DNA of 9,788 nt. Origin: an uncultured bacterium. Its GTDB lineage: Bacteria; Bacillota; Clostridia; Christensenellales; Borkfalkiaceae. The notes under the pieces are model-generated. The model did not search any database and was not told the origin of the DNA. It worked only from the letters and a program-made list of their open reading frames with translations. Shown one piece after another: positions 1-5,983 of the stretch. How positions within the stretch are numbered: the stretch's first letter is position 1; every line of letters starts with the position of its first letter. Where the stretch lies: NCBI GenBank assembly GCA_934871445.1, contig CAKXBD010000080.1, positions 1-9,788 on the forward strand. Direction: 5' to 3'. A program made the position numbers and the translations under genes.

Positions 1-27
1 GTTTTATACCAAACCATATTATACAGT

Positions 28-67
28 GAAAGAGAGAGTTCGCTTTTGTAAGCGTCCTCTCTCTTTT
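28..67 (-). terminator. Hairpin closing the integrase pseudogene
   Basis: A two-part stem lies directly after the integrase stop codon. The outer arms are 29-38 and 57-66 (10 perfect pairs, AAAGAGAGAG with CTCTCTCTTT). The inner arms are 41-45 and 50-54 (CGCTT with AAGCG), with a TTGT loop. The T-run following the stem is short on both strands (plus CTTTTCTT, minus CTTTCAC), so it may act in both directions. The position fits a rho-independent terminator for the minus-strand genes, but the U-tract is weak. Confidence 0.5.
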
Positions 68-68
68 C

Positions 69-1041
69 TTACATTTCAAAATCCAAAGCATTTATGATTT
101 GTTTTTGTACGTTCGGAAACAGATGGCTATATGTATTCAACGTTTCTTTTACGTCACGATGCCCTAACCGCTTTGACAACAGGATTAAATCTTCTATCTT
201 CAAACCTTTGCTAATGACCAAAGATGCGTGCGAATGGCGCAGGTCGTGTACGCGGATTCTTTTTACTCCTGCTTTATCCGCGTATTTATCCATTCTTCTT
301 CTAACCGTCTGATTGGATAATGGCAGTTTTCCGCCGAATACAAAGTCCGTTTCGGCAAAATCGTAGTCGTGTTCACTCTCCTCCCGAACTTCCTTTAACG
401 CCTTTACCACCAATTCCGTCATCCATACCTTTCGGTTAGACGTTATATTTTTCGGCGTTGTGATTTCATAACTCCTATTATTTAATATATGCCACCCCAT
501 ACTCGAAGGCGTCGGATCTTCCGTCAATATAATATCCTCTCCTTGTTGGCGCCTTTTTCGGTTTAATGATTTATTGATTCGTACTTCCCGTCTTTCAAAA
601 TCCACGCCCTGCCAAGTCAAAGCAAGCGCTTCCCCTTTCCTTGTTCCCATCAGATACATAAACAAGAAAAAATACCTATAAAGTTTCTCGTCCATTTGGG
701 CGTACACTTTCCAAAACTCTTGTTCAGAGCATATCTGTATTTCTTTCGGCGGTTCGCCGTTTTTGAAATTTCCCGCATTGTTCGCGACATTTTCAGATAG
801 ACCGTAAAACTTTTTCCCGAAGTTCAGCAAGGCGGTAAAGCCGCAAATATATCTTTGATTTATACTTACATCCTTTTTCGTTTATAGCCCTCTGCCAATC
901 AAGCACATCTTTTGCCGTAATTTCACCGACATCCCAATCCCCGAATACAGGCAGAATAAACCGGCGTATAACATCACTTTCCGGCTGCATACTTCCCCAT
1001 TTCAAAATGTGTAACTTATACTGTTTATTCTTTTCCTTTAA
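69..1041 (-). pseudogene. Tyrosine recombinase/phage-type integrase, frameshifted and 5'-truncated
   Basis: This would cut and rejoin DNA at attachment sites for an integrative element. The C-terminal catalytic domain is complete in the frame ending at 69. Counting from the TTG at 830, it carries R64 (GTRKGE), K127, H195 and R198 (HDLRH), H224 (LGHRD) and tyrosine Y234 (TYSHL). The N-terminal SAM-like core-binding region (FILPVFGDW, EITAKDVLDWQ) is in another frame at about 1041-850. Dropping one base near 850-855 (AAG-A-TAT) joins the frames into KSKYICGFTALLNFGKK, so a single-base insertion explains the break. The front part has no convincing start: its frame opens inside the 3' end of malQ, and the usual N-terminal arm-binding domain is absent. 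The gene is therefore probably inactive, unless the frameshift is a sequencing error and a start such as the TTG at 1005 is used. The family call is firm. Confidence 0.85.
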
Positions 1042-1042
1042 T

Positions 1043-2557
1043 TCATAGACGGTTAAATCGATAACCGTGATTTATCAATTTGCAAAAATCAGACATCTCC
1101 TGTTCATTTGGTAGATATTTTAACTTGAATTGCCAATTACCATATCTTGCTGAAGGCGTATTCATTCGCGCACGGCTGTTAAGGAGTAAAATATCTTGTA
1201 TCGGTATAACAGCAATACGAGCAGCACTTTTTACTGTAAACAACAATATTGCTTTTGCTATTTCTGTTTTATTCGTTAAAGTGCTTTTTATTTCTTCTTC
1301 CTTTAATGCCCCTTCTAAACTATCTTTAAAAATACGAAATTCTCTGCCTTTTAACTTGTTTATATACCCTAATAAAGTATCGTTGTCGTGTGTTCCCGTA
1401 TAACAGACAGAATTTTCTTTTATATTCTTCGGTAAATATGGATTATTTTTATTTCCGTCAAATGCAAATTCCAGCACTTTCATTCCCGGATAGCCCGTTT
1501 CGTCCATAAGACGGTAAACGCCTTTATCGAGAGAACCGAGATCTTCCGCTATGATATTCAATTTCCCCAATTTGTTTTCCACGGTTTGAAACAGTTCATA
1601 TTTCGGGCCTTGTTTCCACTTCCCTTTGATTGCCGTCGTTTCTCCCGCATCGATTTCGTAATAGCGGTCAAAACCGCGGAAGTGATCTACTCTCACTACA
1701 TCGTACAACTCAAAAGCCTGACGGAATCGTTCTGTCCACCACGAATAACCGTCTTTTTTATGGACTGACCAATTATAGACGGGATTCCCCCAAAGCTGCC
1801 CCGTCGCAGAAAAGTAGTCGGGCGGCACTCCCGCAACCTTTTTTAAACTGCGGTCTGCATTTAATTTGAATAGTTTAGGATTCAGCCAAACGTCCGCACT
1901 GTCATATGCGACATACAGCGGTATATCTCCTATGATTGATATATTTTTTTTATTTGCATACGACTTCAATGCCTTCCACTGTTCGAAAAACTCATATTGC
2001 AGAAACTGCCAAAACAGATATTCCCGTTCATTTTCTCGTCTGAATTTTTCCAAGCTCCGCTTCTTGGCAAATTTAAATTCGTTCGGCCATTGATCAAAAG
2101 ATACCCCTCCGAACTTTTCTTTAATCGCCATAAATAAAGCATAGCCGTCAAATCTCTCCGACTTGACAAACGCCACGAAGTCCTCGCTGCTCACGTCAAA
2201 GCGCCCAAATGCTCGGCGTAAAACGGCGTATTTATTTTGATACAGAAACGCATAGTCAATTTTCGATTTTGTATTTCGGCAAGCCGACAATTCCGACTTT
2301 CTCAGTAAGCCTTCTTCAACTAAAAATTCAAGGTCTATAAAATACGGATTGCCCGATCCGCTGTATGCAGACTGATACGGAGAATCCCCGTAGCTTGTCT
2401 GAACGAGCGGAAGAACCTGCCAATAACTTATTCCGCAATCGGATAAAAGATCCACGAACTCATAGGCTGATTTCCCGAATGTTCCGATTCCGTATCGGTT
2501 GGGCAAAGATGAAATGTGCAGTAAAATTCCTGCGGCGCGATTGTTTTGATTCTTCAT
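1043..2557 (-). CDS. malQ: 4-alpha-glucanotransferase (amylomaltase, disproportionating enzyme)
   Basis: This cytoplasmic GH77 enzyme transfers alpha-1,4-glucan segments between maltodextrins in glycogen and maltodextrin metabolism. The 504-residue protein has the normal family length and the expected blocks: substrate-site SYGDSPYQS (55-63), the nucleophile motif RVDHFRGF with D291, acid/base E338 in IAEDLGSL, and third carboxylate D391 in GTHDNDT. It ends with NTPSARYGNWQFKL, as the family does. I chose the ATG at 2557, not the upstream in-frame GTG at 2611, because TAAGGGG (2570-2564) sits 6 bases before it and the extra 18 codons are only the upstream hairpin read as protein. It lies 58 bases downstream of the glycogen phosphorylase remnant, the usual partner. 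The stop codon at 1045-1043 abuts the integrase remnant with no terminator between them. It looks intact. Confidence 0.95.
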   Translation of the reverse strand: MKNQNNRAAGILLHISSLPNRYGIGTFGKSAYEFVDLLSDCGISYWQVLPLVQTSYGDSPYQSAYSGSGNPYFIDLEFLVEEGLLRKSELSACRNTKSKIDYAFLYQNKYAVLRRAFGRFDVSSEDFVAFVKSERFDGYALFMAIKEKFGGVSFDQWPNEFKFAKKRSLEKFRRENEREYLFWQFLQYEFFEQWKALKSYANKKNISIIGDIPLYVAYDSADVWLNPKLFKLNADRSLKKVAGVPPDYFSATGQLWGNPVYNWSVHKKDGYSWWTERFRQAFELYDVVRVDHFRGFDRYYEIDAGETTAIKGKWKQGPKYELFQTVENKLGKLNIIAEDLGSLDKGVYRLMDETGYPGMKVLEFAFDGNKNNPYLPKNIKENSVCYTGTHDNDTLLGYINKLKGREFRIFKDSLEGALKEEEIKSTLTNKTEIAKAILLFTVKSAARIAVIPIQDILLLNSRARMNTPSARYGNWQFKLKYLPNEQEMSDFCKLINHGYRFNRL

Positions 2558-2563
2558 TGTATT

Positions 2564-2570
2564 CCCCTTA
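2564..2570 (-). promoter_or_regulatory. malQ ribosome binding site
   Basis: TAAGGGG ends 6 bases before the ATG at 2557. It decides the malQ start, because the longer reading frame (start 2611) has no comparable site and would have to translate the terminator-like hairpin. Confidence 0.8.
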
Positions 2571-2571
2571 C

Positions 2572-2601
2572 AAAAAAACGCAAAGCATATTGGCCTTGCG
2601 T
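2572..2601 (-). terminator. Rho-independent terminator or attenuator between glgP remnant and malQ
   Basis: On the minus strand ACGCAA (2601-2596) pairs with TTGCGT (2583-2578), extendable by one G-U pair, and a run of seven T residues follows (2578-2572). It begins 15 bases after the phosphorylase stop codons (TAA TAA, 2618-2613) and ends one base before the malQ ribosome binding site. With no promoter visible between it and malQ, malQ probably depends on read-through or on regulated termination. Confidence 0.75.
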
Positions 2602-2615
2602 CTTTTTTCACGTTA

Positions 2616-3263
2616 TTAAATCAAATTCCAAATTTTTTCTGCATATTCAAGGATTGAACGGTCAGAAGAAAAATGAAACGAGTTCGCTACATTTTTAAAC
2701 TGTTTTTGCGCAAAACCTTTCCTGTTTTTATAATCATAATTCGATTGTAATATGGTTTGATAATATTCCTCCAAATCTCTGAATATAAAGTAGTGATCGG
2801 GTTTGTGCCAAAATGCGCCTATCGTCAGAGACTCATATAATTCACGGAAATAGCCCGCTCCCTCATCTGAAAACGTTCCGTCCGTCAATGTTTCTACGAT
2901 TTTTTTCCATTCCGGGTGTTCTTTCAAATAGCTATTCGGATCATATCCGCCCTTTCGGAGTTCCTCTATTTCCTCCACCCGCGCACCGAAGATATAATTA
3001 TTTTCTTCGCCCGCTTTTTCGACGATCTCTATGTTCGCTCCGTCCATCGTGCCGAGCGTAACCGCTCCGTTCATCATAAACTTCATATTGCCCGTTCCGC
3101 TCGCTTCCAGCCCTGCCGTCGAGACCTGCAACGATATGTCCGCAGCCGCCACGATTTTCTCTGCATACGACACGTTATATTCCGTTACGAATACTCCCGT
3201 CAGTCTGCCGTTCGTTTCGGGATCGTTATTGATCAGCTTTATGATTTCGTTTATAAACTTTGC
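2616..3263 (-). pseudogene. glgP: Glycogen phosphorylase, C-terminal fragment
   Basis: Full-length phosphorylase (about 800 residues) releases glucose-1-phosphate from glycogen and maltodextrins using pyridoxal phosphate. Only about the last 215 residues are here. They include the cofactor block EASGTGNMKF with the PLP-binding lysine, then NGAVTLGTMDGANIEI, and a normal end (FHFSSDRSILEYAEKIW) closed by tandem TAA TAA. Family similarity starts at about AKFINEIIKLINNDP (3263). An in-frame stop lies at 3287-3285, so the frame has no upstream continuation. The first in-frame Met-type codon is at 3173, inside the domain and with no matching protein start. The missing two thirds includes the N-terminal half and most of the active site, so no activity is expected. 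The gene would have formed an operon with malQ. Its break point lies about 20 bases downstream of the -10 box of a strong promoter, as a deletion fusing promoter to gene end would produce. Confidence 0.9.
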
Positions 3264-3283
3264 CCAACTTACGAACCAATTAT

Positions 3284-3312
3284 ATTATACTCTATCAACA
3301 ACAAAAAGTCAA
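3284..3312 (-). promoter_or_regulatory. Strong sigma-A type promoter
   Basis: The -35 box TTGACT is at 3312-3307, the spacer is exactly 17 bases, and the -10 box TATAAT is at 3289-3284. This is one mismatch from the full consensus. Transcription would begin around 3277, practically at the first codons of the truncated phosphorylase, leaving no leader or ribosome binding site for it. It could still supply the transcript for malQ through the hairpin at 2601-2572. Confidence 0.8.
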
Positions 3313-3331
3313 CGCCTTCAGTAGAGTAATC

Positions 3332-3355
3332 ATTGAGAATGGAACCTTACTCAAT
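3332..3355. repeat. Short inverted repeat upstream of the promoter
   Basis: ATTGAG (3332-3337) and CTCAAT (3350-3355) are perfect inverted copies separated by 12 bases, about 20 bases upstream of the -35 box. It could be an operator for the promoter at 3312-3284, or chance. Nothing else supports a regulatory role. Confidence 0.25.
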
Positions 3356-3356
3356 A

Positions 3357-3393
3357 TCAAAGAAAAAACAGACAAGACAATCTTCTCGCCTGT
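3357..3393 (-). terminator. Rho-independent terminator
   Basis: On the minus strand ACAGGCGAG (3393-3385) pairs with CTTGTCTGT (3376-3368). The 9-pair stem includes two G-U pairs, has an 8-base loop, and is followed by TTTTTTCTTTG. It ends transcription coming from the right and insulates the promoter at 3312-3284. Confidence 0.65.
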
Positions 3394-3526
3394 ATCATAC
3401 ATTCTTTTCCAAATCCCATAGAATTATATTCGTTTGACTTATTCTTTCAAAGGATCTTCACCAGTAAACACGTAGGCTTGAAATTGCAAAAATCCTCTTT
3501 TTTATATAATTGTACCATACAAGGAG
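3394..3526 (-). other. Intergenic stretch with a possible orphan gene end
   Basis: No complete gene is visible. A short minus-strand frame, about 3496 to a TAA at 3441-3439, reads FLQFQAYVFTGEDPLKE. It has a protein-like C-terminal composition and may be the remnant 3' end of a lost gene. It follows an in-frame stop and has no start, so this is weak. A TACAAT box near 3515 has no good -35 partner. Confidence 0.2.
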
Positions 3527-3813
3527 TTATAGCGAAATCATATGAATCCGTCCGTCTCTTGTCCAATCAAATCGCTTTGCCCCGAAATAACCACTGCATA
3601 TCTTCAACAGAAACAGTTTACATTCGTTAATATCGATATCGCCCTTTTGCGCCGTAAGGTTGGCTATAATTCTCTTATCCAAGTCCCCGCTTAAATGATT
3701 GTCGTCAAGCACTTCCGCGGCTTGTCGCGCTAAATAATGCTAATATATTGGCATTATTTACGAATACGGGTCTGCTTTTGCCGTCTACAGCTGAAATGTT
3801 TTTTATTCACCGA
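3527..3813 (-). pseudogene. Unidentified gene fragment, apparently frameshifted
   Basis: Two overlapping minus-strand frames read like one broken protein. The first (about 3813 to 3717) reads IKNISAVDGKSRPVFV, continuing NNANILALF, and stops at a TGA. The second, open from 3738 to a TAA at 3527, reads LARQAAEVLDDNHL and on to GDIDINECKLFLLKI. Dropping one base near 3728-3732 (TTTAGCG to TTTGCG) would give ILALFARQAAEVLDD in one continuous frame. A GTG at 3712 could start a 61-residue product, but no ribosome binding site precedes it. I do not recognise the family. The 5' side directly abuts the truncated helicase, so this may be the tail of a gene brought in by the same rearrangement. Its reality as a former gene is plausible, not proven. 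Confidence 0.35.
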
Positions 3814-5111
3814 TTAGGGAAATCAGCGTTTCAGCGATTTCGCGGCTGTCAAATCTTAAAATGCGGACGGGCGTCGCCGTCAGACCGTAAACATATTTTG
3901 CGTTCACCGCTTTCAGCGCCTGCTCGAACATGAGCGCGGGCACATGGTGACATTCGTCCACGATGACGAGACCATAATTTCTGACGACCTCCTTTATCCC
4001 GTCTTTTCCGCCCAGAGACTGGATAATCGCAATATCGATTTTGCCGTTTAGCGTATTTTTGGTCGCGCCCAGTTGTCCGACATACGAAAGCTCTTTCTTC
4101 CGTCCGCGCGTTTTTTCCCGTTCGGGCAATTCGTAACCGAAATCGAGAAATTTCGTCAAGGCAGATTTCCATTGGTTGAGCAACGCCGAAGTATGTACCA
4201 GCACCAACGTACTGCGCTTTTTCTCGGCTATAATCCGCGCTCCGACTACCGTCTTTCCGAACGCAGTCGTTGCCGACAATACGCCCGTATCGCGCGACAT
4301 AAGCGCCGAAAACGCGCGTTGCTGTTCTTCGCGCAAAGTTCCGTGAAACGAGACGTCGATTTTTTCTCCGCCGTTCCGTCTGTCGTCCAACGAAAATTGC
4401 AATCCCTCTTCTTTCAAAAGCGAACGCAGTCTGTCGAGCCGCCCACGCGGAATCGCGATATAGGCATCGTCCTCTTCGTACACGCAAATAAATCTCGGCT
4501 TTCCGTACGTCGGCAGACGCATTTTCTGCGCCTTGTAAAATTCGGGATTGGCATATGCACCCATGCGTTTGATCGCGCCCAGCGCCCGTTCGGAAACGCC
4601 GCTTTTCTCCATATAGACCATATTCGAGCAGGAAATACGGACAAGCGGCGGAAAATCCTCCGCTGACAAACCGGCCTTTGGCTTCGTCCCGACCTCTTTT
4701 TTATCCGTCTGGAACATCGTCTGTTCGGGCGGCTCGTCATATATGGAAAGCGTTCCGATTTTTTCTTTCAATTTTTTCTCGTCCATACGCGAAACGCAGG
4801 AGAGAACCTGCCATTGATCGGGATATGCCTTAAAATCCTCATCGACGAATACGCTGTTCCCGTTTCGGCGAGGCCCGCCCTGCAACGGCAGCGCGATCAG
4901 ATTTCCGAAACCGCCTTTCGGCATGATATCCTGATTGGGGAATAATCTGTCGTAAGCGGAAAAACCGATATTATGCCTTACCTGCATGGCTCCGCCAATC
5001 AGCAGCGTTCCGAATTTGCGCGCCTGGGAGGCTCGTTATTTCCTCTTTCAGCTTCGCATTTTCCGTCCATAATCGCTCGCACTCCGCCTGCAACTTTTCA
5101 TATATTGTCAT
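3803..5111 (-). pseudogene. Primase-helicase of TOTE conflict-system type, internally deleted and 3'-truncated
   Basis: The parent family fuses a short N-terminal coiled coil, an archaeo-eukaryotic primase (AEP) domain and a superfamily 2 helicase, and is known from predicted conflict systems. Here 5111 to about 5045 encodes the coiled coil (MTIYEKLQAECERLWTENAK). The frame then changes and resumes at about 5026 in the late AEP domain (ARKFGTLLIGG, SAYDRLFPNQD, GGFGNLIALPLQ), so the primase front part with its metal-binding motifs is missing. In the 394-codon frame from 4987, the helicase shows Walker A TAFGKT (241-246), DECHH (344-348) and TATPVR (370-375). Motifs IV-VI are absent and an unrelated tail (ILRFDSREIAETLISLIGE) runs to the stop. 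A weak GGA precedes the ATG at 5111. Composition is more GC-rich than in its neighbours. Neither activity is expected to survive. Confidence 0.8.
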
Positions 5112-5128
5112 CTTTTTCCACGAGTCCC

Positions 5129-5141
5129 GGGCGCTGCGCCC
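5129..5141. repeat. GC-rich palindrome upstream of the primase-helicase
   Basis: GGGCGC-T-GCGCCC is a perfect 6-base inverted repeat around one base, in the 68-base gap between the uncharacterised gene at 5830-5180 and the primase-helicase start. The T-run needed for a terminator is absent. It could be an operator or chance in GC-rich sequence. Confidence 0.25.
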
Positions 5142-5179
5142 CGCATACAACCGATTGGACAAGCTTTTTACAAGTGATA

Positions 5180-5830
5180 TCAATAGATCATCTTGCCGCC
5201 GCACAAATCTTCTAATAGCAGTCTATTGTCCTCGTGTATTTTTTTGATTCGCTCGGCCTCGGCGGCGCGCTGCTGCTCGATCTTTGGTGCAGGTTTTTCC
5301 CAGCCGAATTTTTCATAGAGCTCATTAAAAACTTTTTCGGCAGGAATACCCTTCGCCTCTTTGAAATTTACGGTTTCCGTTAACTCCGCTTTTATCTCTT
5401 CAATTCTCTTGTTTCTGCTTTCATAATCCGTTCCGAAAAAAGTCATTTCCAATAATATTTGAGCAACAACGGCTTCTTTTCCATATAAGTCTATCGATTT
5501 TTCCGATACAGGTGAAGATAAAACCTTTTCCCAATTCAACAGTTCTAATCCATATCTTTCACCGTCGCCGTTATAAAGAAAAGCCTGAAACTCTTCTCCG
5601 CTATCGTCAAAGGTTCTGAGTCTTGCAACACACAAAATATCCGACGATTTTTTAGTTCTGTTATAAGTTTTTCTCATATTTCGGATCATTGTCGCAAAAC
5701 AGTTTACATTGCTTTCCGAATTCTCTCTTTTCCCTAAATCGCTCTCATTTTGCAGATACAGTTCATAAACTTTTTTGACGTCGATTTCATCTAACAAATT
5801 AATAAATACGTTTTCTTTAAGTTTTTTCAA
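5180..5830 (-). CDS. Uncharacterised protein (possibly DUF6557-like)
   Basis: A 216-residue acidic, probably cytoplasmic protein without membrane segments or signal peptide. Visible features are an N-terminal helix (KENVFINLLDEIDVKKVYEL), a central part with KTYNRTKKSSDILCVARLR and an aromatic-rich strand region (FQAFLYNGDGERYGLELLNW), the helix block VAQILLEMTFFGTDY, and a charged helical C-terminus (IEQQRAAEAERIKKIHEDN). The layout, especially the LLEMTFFG block, recalls the DUF6557 family, but this is from memory and unchecked. I chose the TTG at 5830 because AAGGGG (5843-5838) lies 7 bases upstream and family-like sequence begins there. The frame stays open to an ATG at 5983 overlapping the receiver stop, so a 268-residue read-through product starting at 5986/5983 is the alternative. 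Function is unknown. Confidence 0.65.
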   Translation of the reverse strand: MKKLKENVFINLLDEIDVKKVYELYLQNESDLGKRENSESNVNCFATMIRNMRKTYNRTKKSSDILCVARLRTFDDSGEEFQAFLYNGDGERYGLELLNWEKVLSSPVSEKSIDLYGKEAVVAQILLEMTFFGTDYESRNKRIEEIKAELTETVNFKEAKGIPAEKVFNELYEKFGWEKPAPKIEQQRAAEAERIKKIHEDNRLLLEDLCGGKMIY

Positions 5831-5983
5831 ATCATTTCCCCTTATACTCTCAACGAATATGGAAAGTCTATTAAAACTTTTATTTACTTTTATGGCATAC
5901 GGATTACGAAGTTGTAAAGCCCCCCATTTATCAATCGATTTACGCGGTCTTTTGACGAGCCTTGATATCAATATAACCCACAT
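5831..5983 (-). pseudogene. Probable 5' remnant of a third operon gene
   Basis: An ATG at 5983 overlaps the receiver stop codon (TGATG), the classic arrangement for translational coupling. The peptide begins MWVILISRLVKRPRKS, then IDKWGALQLRNPYAIKV and NKSFNRLSIFVES, and continues without a stop into the uncharacterised gene at 5830. That downstream gene has its own strong ribosome binding site inside this frame. The likeliest reading is that a coupled third gene of the signalling operon lost everything after about 45 codons and its frame happens to be open into the next gene. Alternatively this is a genuine N-terminal extension. I recognise no family in these residues. Confidence 0.4.
5838..5843 (-). 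promoter_or_regulatory. Ribosome binding site deciding a TTG start
   Basis: AAGGGG lies 7 bases before the TTG at 5830. It resembles the malQ site and is the main reason for starting the uncharacterised gene there and not at 5983/5986. Confidence 0.6.

Noticed and set aside
2558..2611. Longer malQ start with 18 extra N-terminal residues
   Set aside because: The extra codons are the terminator hairpin and the ribosome binding site read as protein. The family N-terminus begins at the ATG at 2557.
2916..3329. Plus-strand open frames across the glgP fragment and promoter
   Set aside because: They are antisense to clear phosphorylase motifs and have no ribosome binding site or recognisable product.
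3849..4487. 212-codon minus-strand open frame overlapping the helicase
   Set aside because: An out-of-frame shadow of the helicase. The Arg-rich translation has no motifs, while the other frame carries Walker A, DECHH and TATPVR.
4073..4666. 197-codon plus-strand open frame
   Set aside because: It is antisense to the primase-helicase, whose helicase motifs on the minus strand explain the openness of GC-rich sequence. Its translation is rich in Arg and Phe, has no recognisable domain and no ribosome binding site.
5129..5141. GC-rich palindrome as a terminator for the gene ending at 5180
   Set aside because: No T-run follows on the minus strand. The stem is only 6 pairs around a single base, which is too tight for a normal hairpin loop.
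4971..5204. Separate 77-residue gene from 5204
   Set aside because: Codons before 5111 overlap the end of the upstream gene and look non-coding. Codons after about 5040 are the primase region in the wrong frame. Only the coiled-coil part is genuine, and it belongs to the broken primase-helicase.
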